IMG/VR virus record: IMGVR_UViG_3300044733_000201
Location: 1 to 26,297 of that record
From: a virus
Direction: 5' to 3' (one strand)
Length of the DNA: 26,297 nt
Shown one piece after another: positions 16,679 through 22,704 of this stretch. A model generated the notes under the pieces. That model made no database searches. It saw only the letters and a list, made by a program, of their open reading frames with translations, and was not told the DNA's origin. Numbering within the stretch: the stretch's first letter is position 1; each line of letters opens with the position of its first letter. The position numbers and the translations under genes were made by a program.

Positions 16679-16875
16679 TACTTATCCTTCTGCTCCATTA
16701 CCAGCAATGCTGCGTGCGCCTCCGCTGCCCACTTGATCGTGTACAGGGCTTGCTGTCGGGCTTCGTACCAATTCTTCTCCAGTGCTGCGTCATGCAGTGC
16801 CCTCAACGCTTTCTCCGCCATCATGGTCGGATAGGCGTAGTCAACAAATGAGTTGACCTCTTGAACGGACTTCAT
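16678..16875 (-). CDS. Small helical hypothetical protein, 65 aa
   Basis: A longer frame begins at 16905, but ATG 16875 forms an ATGA overlap with the glycosyltransferase stop, the coupling used throughout this operon, and is chosen. The product is Ala-rich and almost entirely helical (YPTMMAEKALRALHDAALEKNW, WAAEAHAALLVMEQKDK) with no Cys, signal or membrane segment. The 65-residue length and two-helix texture suggest a small adaptor or inhibitor; the function is not recognised. Confidence 0.55.
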   Translation of the reverse strand: MKSVQEVNSFVDYAYPTMMAEKALRALHDAALEKNWYEARQQALYTIKWAAEAHAALLVMEQKDK

Positions 16876-17729
16876 GCCTTCACTTTCTTGAGCAAATCTT
16901 TCCACGGTGTCTCCACGTCGATAGAGTTAAGGAACTTGGTGTACTGCGCTTTGATGGCGCGTTGGCGTTGCGGGTCGTCCAACAACTTCTTGCACTCCGC
17001 AGGGATCTCTTCGTAGTCGGTGAACACGATGCCCGACTCGTCCCACCCTTGATCGCGGGGGAGCACAGAGCGCTCACACACGATGGGTATCCCGTACGCT
17101 AGCGGTTGCAGGAAGCGGATAGCCGGGAACATGTTGGTGCTGTAGTAGTGCACATGCAGCACGATCTTGGCGGCTTTGACGTACGGGGCGAGGTTCTGAC
17201 TGAAGCCACCCACGTGCCCCGCCGACATGCCTTCCTCGCGCAGCCGCTCAAGCATCTTGTCTCTGCGCTCGTTGGCAGAGCCAAAGAACACGATGTCGTG
17301 CGTACCTTCCGTAGCCGCAGCGACCTTGTACTTGATGGAGGGAGTCGGCACCACGGGTAGGATGACGACCTCTTTGGGGTTCTTTCCGTACCCCACAAGC
17401 GTTTCCTTGTTCAAAAAACTGTAGTCGGCAACTACGTAGCCGAGCAGTGTGTCCACGTAGTCGTTCTTAACAATGTCGGACTCGCTGCCTAGCTGCTCTG
17501 CGTTGTACAGGATGGTGCGCCGCTTCGGGAGCTTGGCTGCATTGGTCTCAACCCAGTTTGGCGACCACCCAAGGATCAAGTTCACCCCCTCAGACGGCAG
17601 CGTGTCGACCACATGCTTTGCCTGTACCCCAATACGGGTAAGTACATCTTTGAAGGTTTTAGCTAGATCCGTAAACACGTACGGATCTTTCTTGTTTGGG
17701 CGTACTTCAACCACATTAACAATCGCCAT
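16872..17729 (-). CDS. Glycosyltransferase, GT-B type (CgeB/GT4-like), 285 aa
   Basis: ATG 17729 is chosen over an upstream ATG at 17807 because the first 26 residues of the longer frame overlap the polymerase C-terminus and look non-native; the overlap with the polymerase gene is then 14 bp. The protein has a Rossmann-like N-terminal half and a nucleotide-sugar-binding C-terminal half: VFFGSANERRDKMLERLREEG (147-167), then LHVHYY (191-196) and FPAIRFLQPLAYGIPIVCE (201-219), the conserved acceptor/donor region of GT-B transferases, including CgeB-like ones. It would move a sugar to an unknown acceptor. Its place between the polymerase and nuclease genes raises the possibility of DNA or host-protein glycosylation, but virion or surface glycan modification is equally open. 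Confidence 0.78.
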   Translation of the reverse strand: MAIVNVVEVRPNKKDPYVFTDLAKTFKDVLTRIGVQAKHVVDTLPSEGVNLILGWSPNWVETNAAKLPKRRTILYNAEQLGSESDIVKNDYVDTLLGYVVADYSFLNKETLVGYGKNPKEVVILPVVPTPSIKYKVAAATEGTHDIVFFGSANERRDKMLERLREEGMSAGHVGGFSQNLAPYVKAAKIVLHVHYYSTNMFPAIRFLQPLAYGIPIVCERSVLPRDQGWDESGIVFTDYEEIPAECKKLLDDPQRQRAIKAQYTKFLNSIDVETPWKDLLKKVKA

Positions 17730-19545
17730 AGCTCGTCCCGTATCCGGCCTCACAGTTAAGAGGTAGCTCCGACGCCCACGACGGGCGTAGGCGCATGCAC
17801 AACTCAACGTACTCCTTGCCGTTGTCAGCTTCGTCTTCAGGGATCAGGCACGCGATGGCGTCATGCACGGTCATCACCACTCGGTACTTCTTGGCGATCA
17901 TCAGCATCTGCTCACCGATGATGATCCGAGCAAGGGCTTGGCATACGTTCTCCACCACTTTACCCCCGTAGATGCGATTTGGCACCACGGTCTTCCCCTT
18001 CTTGGTGTCGTAAACGTACTCGTATTTGCCCGTCTCCGGGTCTTGACGTTTGCGCAGATTGGGGTATTTCAGGTACATGCCATTGGGCAGGCGGATCCCA
18101 CGCCTGCCTTCGACCTTCAGCAAGCCGCCGCGACCTAGATCACCGGTCTTGTCATTGGCGATCCAGTCCAAAGTTTCGTGAGCTTTGCGCCACAGATCAG
18201 GTATCTTGCCATTGGTACTACGGTAGGTCTCGATAATCCGCTGCGCCTCCTCCAGCGTAACTTCCACGCCAGCGTTTTTAAGCGCTGTCTCAAATTTCTT
18301 CGCCCCCATCCCGTATCCGGAACCAAGGATAGTTGTCTTTCCAACGAATCTTTCTTCTTTCGTGATCGCTGCGATGCTCTTCGCATAGATAGCCGCAGCC
18401 ATGATTTTGTATACGTCCTCACCTTTTTCAAACGCCTCCACCAAGTCGTCCTGCTCTGCTAACCACGCTAGCGTACGTGCTTCGATCTGCGATGAGTCTG
18501 AGTCACAGATGACATACCCCACCGGAGCAACGATGGTCTTCTTCAACCCCGATGTGCGCGGCAGGTTTTGAAGGTTGAGCTTATCGTCACCACCCCACCG
18601 TCCCGTATGCGCAGCGTAGTAGCGAAGGGGAACTGGCATAGCGCCTCGTCCGGAGATCTCGATGAACCGCTGAGTGCGCGTCTGCTCAAGAGTAGATTTC
18701 ACGCCAATCCTTGCGGATGCTAACGCTTGGATACGTGCGTCTTCGTGTTCGAGCAGGGCCTTGAACTCTTCGTCGGTCTTGGAAAAAGCGAACGTCTCCT
18801 TGCCCGTGGTCGGGCTGATCTTCATCGGAGGCTCCACGCCAAACAGTCTTAGCGTTGCAGCAAACTTATGGTTGGACATTAGCTGATCCTTGTCCACCAT
18901 CGTCACAGCGCTCAACAACTCCTGCTGCTTTACTTGCACGTCGGTGATGTGGTCGAGCAACATATTCGTGTCCAACTGCAACGTCGGCTCCGAGAACATC
19001 TTGATCGTCAGGTCAATCAAACGCAACTCAGACTTCGGGAACTCTGCGGACAGGTGCTTGAATAAGTCGTACGTCAGGGCAACGTCATTGCAGCAATACT
19101 CGCCGTATCGGGCTAGGCTGCTAGGATTAAAGTCTGCCCTTCGCAGACCCTTGGCAGCGATGACCTCCTCGCCCTTGACGCCGATTGCGTAGTGCTGAGC
19201 TAGGGCAGCAAGACTGCCGCCAACTTCCGTGCCATGCACAGCACGAGCCATGCTGAGAGTGTCAAGCCAACCCCGAGGGCAAATACCAAAATGCCAACTA
19301 AGAATAGCGGCATCAAACATAGCGTTATGAGCCAGCGCCAAATGTGAAGGAAAGTCATAGCCCTCAAGAAACTTTTTTGTCTCGCTGCGTGTACCCGAGA
19401 ACCACTTGGGCTCCCCATCGTTCACCTGCACTGATACTCCGATGACTTCAAACTCGTCACCGCGTATGTACTCCTCAGTGGTTAGCTTCGACAGGCTGAA
19501 CTCTTGGTCGTAGTACGTTTCAAAGTCGATGGTCAGTATGTGCAT
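17716..19545 (-). CDS. Family A DNA polymerase with 3'-5' exonuclease, 609 aa
   Basis: Replicative polymerase of the phage. The proofreading domain shows DFET (D7, E9), AHNAMFD (N74, D78) and YCCND (Y150, D154). The polymerase domain has TGRWGGDDKLNLQNLPR (314-330), motif A DSSQIEAR (350-357, catalytic D350), motif B RFVGKTTILGSGYGMG (R399, K403, Y411) and motif C VHDA (H561, D562). The position matching E. coli Pol I F762 is L407, and the Glu after the motif C aspartate is Ala563. There is no 5'-3' exonuclease domain, as usual for phage PolA. ATG at 19545 has no SD; instead a 13-bp palindrome lies 6 bp upstream. Fifteen bp separate it from the preceding gene. Confidence 0.93.
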   Translation of the reverse strand: MHILTIDFETYYDQEFSLSKLTTEEYIRGDEFEVIGVSVQVNDGEPKWFSGTRSETKKFLEGYDFPSHLALAHNAMFDAAILSWHFGICPRGWLDTLSMARAVHGTEVGGSLAALAQHYAIGVKGEEVIAAKGLRRADFNPSSLARYGEYCCNDVALTYDLFKHLSAEFPKSELRLIDLTIKMFSEPTLQLDTNMLLDHITDVQVKQQELLSAVTMVDKDQLMSNHKFAATLRLFGVEPPMKISPTTGKETFAFSKTDEEFKALLEHEDARIQALASARIGVKSTLEQTRTQRFIEISGRGAMPVPLRYYAAHTGRWGGDDKLNLQNLPRTSGLKKTIVAPVGYVICDSDSSQIEARTLAWLAEQDDLVEAFEKGEDVYKIMAAAIYAKSIAAITKEERFVGKTTILGSGYGMGAKKFETALKNAGVEVTLEEAQRIIETYRSTNGKIPDLWRKAHETLDWIANDKTGDLGRGGLLKVEGRRGIRLPNGMYLKYPNLRKRQDPETGKYEYVYDTKKGKTVVPNRIYGGKVVENVCQALARIIIGEQMLMIAKKYRVVMTVHDAIACLIPEDEADNGKEYVELCMRLRPSWASELPLNCEAGYGTSYGDC

Positions 19546-19550
19546 GAGGT

Positions 19551-19563
19551 GGAACAGTGTTAC
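19551..19563. promoter_or_regulatory. Palindrome GGAACAGTGTTAC upstream of the polymerase start (putative operator)
   Basis: Core AACA-G-TGTT with a one-base mismatch in the outer arms. It overlaps the stop codon of the preceding gene and ends 6 bp before the polymerase ATG, in the space where an SD would normally lie. It is one of five such start-site palindromes between 19.5 and 26.2 kb. Confidence 0.5.
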
Positions 19564-19961
19564 GTCTTGAACGTGGGGGCTGTGGCTCGTGCGTACTCCT
19601 GCGCAGTCAAGCCTAGCTTCTTCGCCACAGCCATCTGACTTTGAGTGAGTGTCGTCAGCTTGGTCGGTGGCTTCAGAGAGCTGCCCTGCCTATCCATCTT
19701 TTCATATTGCTCGGGCTCATTCAGTAGGGACTCCAACACCCGGTCGTGGAACTTGCGGTACATGACCTTGTCGTAGCCCTGCTTGAGCGCGTCAATCTCG
19801 GCTTCGTTCAGACCGTATCTGTCGCCGTTGAGCACACCCCATACCCACCCGAAGCGGGTGCTTGCGTTAGTGCGCAGTAGGTCGTTGCTGAAGAAATCAT
19901 CCGGGTGTGTCTCCATCCGGGTCAGCACCATCTGCACTGCTTCGCGTATCTCGTTGCTCAT
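19560..19961 (-). CDS. Conserved-looking hypothetical protein, 133 aa
   Basis: The frame opens at 20129, but the upstream part is antisense-like Arg/His-rich sequence. ATG 19961 makes an ATGA overlap with the VRR-NUC stop and is chosen. The product has a helical N-terminus with Trp-rich FGWVWGVLNGDRYGLNE (about 36-52), a middle charged helix and a C-terminal LTQSQMAVAKKLGLTAQEYARA, which reads like a small helix-turn-helix or peptide-binding tail. Function is not recognised. It is coupled to the nuclease upstream and sits next to the polymerase. Confidence 0.6.
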   Translation of the reverse strand: MSNEIREAVQMVLTRMETHPDDFFSNDLLRTNASTRFGWVWGVLNGDRYGLNEAEIDALKQGYDKVMYRKFHDRVLESLLNEPEQYEKMDRQGSSLKPPTKLTTLTQSQMAVAKKLGLTAQEYARATAPTFKT

Positions 19962-20251
19962 ACCAAGCTCTCCAGTAGCTCGTCTAGTTCGTTGATGTTT
20001 GTCTCGTTGATCACCATGGCGGTGCCGCCTTGGGCCATGATCTCCCTGATGTGCTTGTCTTGCAGGGCTGTCGTCTTGCCCTTGCCTGCCTTGGCTTCGA
20101 TGGCGAGGAAGTGCCCCGCCACGCAGCACAGGAAGTCCGGCACGCCACTGTTGCCGTACATGGTGCCGATGGGCATGGCGAAGTAGACGCCGTGCTTCTT
20201 GAGGATGGTCTTGATTTTGTCCTTGACTTTGGACTCAGGTGTCGCTGCCAT
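19958..20251 (-). CDS. VRR-NUC family nuclease, 97 aa
   Basis: A compact PD-(D/E)XK nuclease of the VRR-NUC type, able in relatives to cut branched DNA. Visible core: E6 in the first helix (ESKVKDKIKTIL), SGVPDF with D39, FLAIEAKAGKGKTT with E52 and K54, and Q64 in ALQDKHI. The length matches stand-alone phage VRR-NUC proteins. Two starts are possible: ATG 20311 directly after a terminator U-run, or ATG 20251 with GGGGG just upstream. The second is chosen because the longer frame begins inside the terminator and runs across a promoter-like sequence. It is the first gene of Unit 2. Confidence 0.85.
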   Translation of the reverse strand: MAATPESKVKDKIKTILKKHGVYFAMPIGTMYGNSGVPDFLCCVAGHFLAIEAKAGKGKTTALQDKHIREIMAQGGTAMVINETNINELDELLESLV

Positions 20252-20257
20252 ACCCCC

Positions 20258-20286
20258 AATGTAGACGCTCTCCTTGACTTTGTCAA
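20258..20286 (-). promoter_or_regulatory. Possible sigma70-like promoter of Unit 2
   Basis: On the - strand, TTGACA (20286-20281), a 17-bp spacer, then TACATT (20263-20258), a 6/6 and a weak 4/6 match. It lies directly after the Unit 1 terminator and overlaps the palindrome CTTGACTTTGTCAAG at 20273-20287. The predicted start coincides with the ATG at 20251, which would make a leaderless mRNA. The weak -10 keeps confidence moderate. Confidence 0.45.
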
Positions 20287-20287
20287 G
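20273..20287. repeat. 15-bp palindrome CTTGACTTTGTCAAG, copy 2 (putative operator)
   Basis: Identical over all 15 bp to the copy at 13205-13219 and in the same relation to a TTGACA box. Sequence on either side of the two copies differs, so the conserved unit is the palindrome itself. Confidence 0.6.
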
Positions 20288-20315
20288 TACCTTCGTGGTG
20301 GGAACTGGCATAAAA

Positions 20316-20337
20316 AAGCCCCGCCGAAGCGGGGCTT
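20316..20337 (-). terminator. Intrinsic terminator ending Unit 1
   Basis: A 9-bp stem (AAGCCCCGC at 20316-20324 with GCGGGGCTT at 20329-20337) has a 4-nt loop. On the - strand it is followed by TTTTTTATG, a run of T residues overlapping the stem base. It lies 17 bp after the stop of the DUF3310 gene and should end leftward transcription from 26.2 kb. Confidence 0.88.
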
Positions 20338-20354
20338 GAGGGGAGGACTTTCCC

Positions 20355-20819
20355 TTACGGTTGGATGCTTAGCATGTCACGCAGCTTCATGGCGTACCAA
20401 GCCATCTTGCCAGCGTCAACTTCGGCATCGTCTTTCTTGCCTACACGAGAGGCGTACTTCAGGGCGTTGCCCTTGAGGTAGCCGATGAACTCCTCGCGGG
20501 TCAGCTTGGCTTCGATGAAGTCGATGGTCTCGATCCCACCTGCCTTGTAGTGGGGCGGGTGGTTGACCATGTCGGCTTTGGCCGCTTCAGCCTCGGCGAC
20601 AGCTTTCTTGTATTCGGCTTCAGCAACAGCATGCTTGTGCACTGCGTCGATGTTGACTTCCTTCGGCTTAGCCTTGGCTACCGGTGTTTTGTACTTAGCA
20701 GCGTACACGGTGGTCACGGGGATCGCCAGCGCAGCAGCAATGTCCCTCGGCTTGGCGTTGGGGTTGGCTGCGATGAAGCGGCGTGCGCGTTCGGCATTAG
20801 ACAGTTTCTTGCGACCCAT
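20355..20819 (-). CDS. DUF3310 protein with N-terminal HTH-like segment, 154 aa
   Basis: The C-terminal half (about 84-150) is a DUF3310 domain: VNHPPHYKAGGIETIDFIEA, then LKGNALKYASRVGKKDDAEVDAGKMAWYAMKL. Relatives are common in phages; T7 gp1.7, a nucleotide kinase, is often grouped with them, so a role in nucleotide metabolism is possible but unproven. The N-terminus (1-45) reads as a basic HTH-like segment (ERARRFIAANPNAKPRDIAAALAIPVTTVYAAK). An Ala/Glu/Lys-rich linker (55-82) separates the parts. ATG at 20819 follows AAAGGAG, overlaps the upstream gene by 23 bp, and the gene ends just before the terminator. Confidence 0.82.
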   Translation of the reverse strand: MGRKKLSNAERARRFIAANPNAKPRDIAAALAIPVTTVYAAKYKTPVAKAKPKEVNIDAVHKHAVAEAEYKKAVAEAEAAKADMVNHPPHYKAGGIETIDFIEAKLTREEFIGYLKGNALKYASRVGKKDDAEVDAGKMAWYAMKLRDMLSIQP

Positions 20820-21021
20820 TTTGGGACTCCTTTAGTTTCAGTTCATCTCTAACGTACTCGGTAAGAACAGCACGCATCTGCGCCTGCTTGTCATGTGCGT
20901 GGTACTTGTTGAAGTACTCCATGACCTCTTGGCTTAGACGTATGCTCGTACAGAAAAGACGCGGCTTCTTACCGGGACCGCGTGCCTTTCTTTTCGGTTG
21001 CTCTGTCACTTGTTCATTCAT
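20797..21021 (-). CDS. Small ribbon-helix-helix-like protein, 74 aa
   Basis: A basic N-terminus (PKRKARGPGKKPR) leads to a strand and two helices, LFCTSIRLSQEVMEYFNKYH and KQAQMRAVLTEYVRDEL (about 22-62), in the arrangement of ribbon-helix-helix DNA-binding proteins. The IRLSxEVMEYF pattern recalls BrnA-type antitoxins and other RHH regulators. There is no BrnT-like toxin next to it, so a transcription regulator is more likely than a toxin-antitoxin component. ATG at 21021 overlaps the previous stop by one base (TGATG) with AAGGAG nearby. A GGAACA-type palindrome lies 17 bp upstream, and an RHH dimer is a plausible but unproven binder. Confidence 0.65.
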   Translation of the reverse strand: MNEQVTEQPKRKARGPGKKPRLFCTSIRLSQEVMEYFNKYHAHDKQAQMRAVLTEYVRDELKLKESQNGSQETV

Positions 21022-21251
21022 CAGCTCTCCTTAGGTTGGAACAATGTTCCGCTTGGACCGCACGGCCCTCGCGTTCGGTTGTCGATGCAGGTGCCGATCC
21101 CCTTGCTTGCGGTGTAGGGGTTGACGGCACAGTGCATGACCACTGCGCCCGAGTACAGGCGAGGACGGTCAATGCTCGGTCGGTAATGCTTGCATCGTTT
21201 ACATAACTCACGTTGGGTTCCCCATTCGTACTTCGGTAGGGTGAAAGGCAT
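21021..21251 (-). CDS. Small cysteine-rich (zinc-binding-like) protein, 76 aa
   Basis: Contains CKRCKHYRP (C17, C20), then VMHC (C41), GTC (C55) and GPC (C64), spacings that fit a small zinc-ribbon or zinc-knuckle fold. The C-terminus SGTLFQPKES is conserved-looking, and its codons overlap the palindrome GGAACAATGTTCC. ATG at 21251 lies 6 bp after the stop of the 32-residue membrane protein gene. Function is unknown; small Cys proteins of this sort are frequent in phage early regions. Confidence 0.65.
   Translation of the reverse strand: MPFTLPKYEWGTQRELCKRCKHYRPSIDRPRLYSGAVVMHCAVNPYTASKGIGTCIDNRTRGPCGPSGTLFQPKES
21038..21050. promoter_or_regulatory. Palindrome GGAACAATGTTCC upstream of the RHH-like gene (putative operator)
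   Basis: Perfect 6-bp arms around a single central A. It lies within the last codons of the Cys-rich gene and 17 bp before the ATG at 21021. It is identical to the site at 26174-26186 and shares the core AACA-N-TGTT with sites at 19551, 21534 and 23587. Confidence 0.55.
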
Positions 21252-21257
21252 GGTGCT

Positions 21258-21356
21258 TCAAAAGAGGGCAAAACATACCAGCATACCTACAAGCAACGCT
21301 GCACATACGACAAGGGATAAAACCAAACGTCCGGCTTCTTCAAACGCTCTGTCCAT
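21258..21356 (-). CDS. Tiny predicted membrane protein, 32 aa
   Basis: ATG 21356 to TGA 21258. The product begins MDRAFEEAGR and continues with a single hydrophobic segment of about 20 residues (LVLSLVVCAALLVGMLVCFA), so it is a one-pass membrane peptide with a charged N-terminus. GGAGGAG lies directly before the ATG, although the spacing is short. It overlaps the end of the upstream gene by 17 bp and ends 7 bp before the next start, filling what would otherwise be a gap. Possible roles are a membrane-disturbing or superinfection-related peptide; none can be shown from sequence. Confidence 0.55.
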   Translation of the reverse strand: MDRAFEEAGRLVLSLVVCAALLVGMLVCFALF

Positions 21357-21540
21357 CTCCTCCGTTCTTCTGTCCACTGCGCTGACTCCTTTCTTCCATC
21401 ATCCTTTCTGCGATATCGAAAGCAGTGCGAGACACCGCTTCCACATAGGCCGGCTCATGCCCTGCGCTTAGTACGCCTAGCATGGCTAGCCCTGCATAAA
21501 AATCTCTCAGATGTTCGTCGTCCATTTCAATCCGTAACAT
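21340..21540 (-). CDS. Small helical hypothetical protein, 66 aa
   Basis: The frame opens at 21573, but ATG 21540 (MLRIEMDDEHLRDFYAG) has AAGG upstream and is preferred; MDDEHLR at 21525 is an alternative. The product is acidic and helical up to about residue 50 and ends in a Gly/Ser/Gln-rich tail. The chosen start codon lies inside the palindrome GTAACATTGTTAC, so a bound protein would cover the start. Function is unknown. Confidence 0.55.
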   Translation of the reverse strand: MLRIEMDDEHLRDFYAGLAMLGVLSAGHEPAYVEAVSRTAFDIAERMMEERSQRSGQKNGGDGQSV

Positions 21541-21546
21541 TGTTAC
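21534..21546. promoter_or_regulatory. Palindrome GTAACATTGTTAC over a start codon (putative operator)
   Basis: Perfect 6-bp arms around a central T; core AACA-T-TGTT. The ATG of the 66-residue gene at 21540 falls in its centre. It belongs to the same family as the GGAACA-type sites but with GTAAC outer arms. Confidence 0.5.
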
Positions 21547-21550
21547 GCCT

Positions 21551-21709
21551 TCAGAGCAACGCTTCAGGTACACCCTCGGTGGGGTCGACCTTCTTCTTGC
21601 GTTGCTTGGGTTGTGTGTAAGGGCGACCCTTCCACGTTGGGAAGGGCCACACTTTCGGCGGTGGGTCTACCGCTTCTTCTCGGGGACGTACTGTTTTGCT
21701 AGTAGCCAT
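21551..21709 (-). CDS. Small Pro/Lys-rich hypothetical protein, 52 aa
   Basis: ATG 21709 to TGA 21551 is a full frame in the gap between the 66-residue and 53-residue genes. The protein has a Pro/Trp-rich middle (PPPKVWPFPTWKGRPYTQP), a basic KQRKKK and a terminal EALL. That pattern is unlikely in a chance frame and fits a short extended peptide that binds a partner. It overlaps the upstream gene by 43 bp in another frame and has only a weak SD (GGGTGAC). The next start lies 10 bp after its stop. Confidence 0.5.
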   Translation of the reverse strand: MATSKTVRPREEAVDPPPKVWPFPTWKGRPYTQPKQRKKKVDPTEGVPEALL

Positions 21710-21828
21710 CTGTCACCCAATTGGCGAACTGATCTGACCCACTCTCGTTGGTTGTGGCGTTGCGTATGCAGAGGTACATAGTCCACTGCGAACAGTTCGC
21801 GCACGCGCTTGAGTGCGAATGTTTTCAT
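21667..21828 (-). CDS. Small basic hypothetical protein, 53 aa
   Basis: The frame opens at 21888, but ATG 21828 has AAGGAG upstream and makes an ATGA overlap with the 284-residue gene, so it is chosen. The product (MKTFALKRVRELFAVDYVP, then HNQREWVRSVRQLGDRWLL) is basic with an Arg/Trp-rich helix and reads as a compact nucleic-acid-binding or adaptor peptide. Function is unknown. Confidence 0.58.
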   Translation of the reverse strand: MKTFALKRVRELFAVDYVPLHTQRHNQREWVRSVRQLGDRWLLAKQYVPEKKR

Positions 21829-22679
21829 GCTGTCTCCTTGTCTTGTTGTACGGGGAACAACACGAAGGTCGTGCTGTCCACTCGGCACCCTACGTCCGAG
21901 ATCATTTGCTTGTCCTGCACCAGCTTGAGCATGCCGATGCTGCCTCGCAATTCGTAGGGTAGCGTCTCATCTGTGTACGCTTTGATCTCCTCTTCTGCTT
22001 TGACAATGTACTGCGTACCATCCAATACTACAAGGGTTGACTTGTCATTGTCAAACAGTGTTTGCATCGTCTCGGTCACAGCGTGCTGAGCCTTCGCGTC
22101 CACCCACTTATCAAACCACTCGGATGCCTTTGGGAATTCCGCCATGTACTGCTTTGTGTTTGTGTTCACAAAATCTTGCGCCCACTCCATGAAATGCCCT
22201 AGCGCATTGTTCAACGCCCACGATTTATCCCGTGCTTGCCTAGCGATTACTTCGCTTGCTGCCTTATGTGCTTTCTCTATGCGCTCGTCCTTCGCCAGAC
22301 GGAAGAAGAACTTACGGATACGAAGCTCAGCTTTAGAAGGATCTTCAGTGCAGTACCCCACCCCGCGCTCACGCTTGGCGTCGATGCGGTCGTTGCGCAC
22401 GATGATCTTGTAGCCCTTACCCTTGTAGTCGATGCTCACCTTACCAAGTACCTCGCCGTCCTCTTCAATCCTGAACGAAGTGACAACAGCGTATCCTTGA
22501 CTGTGGGTGTATTCCTCGGGGGTGAACCGCCAGTTGGGTCGGGTCAGCACCAAGTTATTCAGCGTGAGAAAGATGAATCGGTTGGTCTGCGGGGATAGGT
22601 TTGGCTTCCCCAAGTCGAACACGTTAGGCTTGCCGAACAACGTGTTCCCTGTATCGAATGAGTTAGGTGTAATGTGCAT
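21825..22679 (-). CDS. Hypothetical phage protein, 284 aa
   Basis: ATG 22679 is preceded by AAGGAGCGAACC, the same leader found at 13161 and 23568. The N-terminus repeats FGKPNVFDLGKPNLSPQTNRF, followed by beta-rich segments (TSFRIEEDGEVLGKVSIDYKGKGYKIIVRNDRID at about 68-101), a charged helical middle (about 118-155), and a C-terminal beta region. It has no catalytic, membrane or zinc motif. It lies between the 287-residue gene and the small-gene row in Unit 1. The role is unknown; it may form a functional set with the MoxR and VWA proteins, since all are in one unit. Confidence 0.65.
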   Translation of the reverse strand: MHITPNSFDTGNTLFGKPNVFDLGKPNLSPQTNRFIFLTLNNLVLTRPNWRFTPEEYTHSQGYAVVTSFRIEEDGEVLGKVSIDYKGKGYKIIVRNDRIDAKRERGVGYCTEDPSKAELRIRKFFFRLAKDERIEKAHKAASEVIARQARDKSWALNNALGHFMEWAQDFVNTNTKQYMAEFPKASEWFDKWVDAKAQHAVTETMQTLFDNDKSTLVVLDGTQYIVKAEEEIKAYTDETLPYELRGSIGMLKLVQDKQMISDVGCRVDSTTFVLFPVQQDKETA

Positions 22680-22704
22680 GGTTCGCTCCTTGTCGTTACT
22701 CTGA

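Noticed and set aside
20797-21021. Toxin-antitoxin pair around the RHH-like protein
   Set aside because: Neither neighbour (the Cys-rich 76-residue protein and the DUF3310 protein) resembles a BrnT or other known toxin, so only a regulator call is kept.
22052-22064. Palindrome CAAACAGTGTTTG
   Set aside because: It has the AACA-N-TGTT core, but it is deep inside the 284-residue gene, far from any start, and its outer arms differ; I noted it only as a sixth core match.
22635-22647. Palindrome GAACAACGTGTTC
   Set aside because: The centre is 3 bp instead of 1 bp, and it lies within the coding region of the 284-residue protein (about 33 bp into the gene), so it was not counted with the AACA-N-TGTT set.
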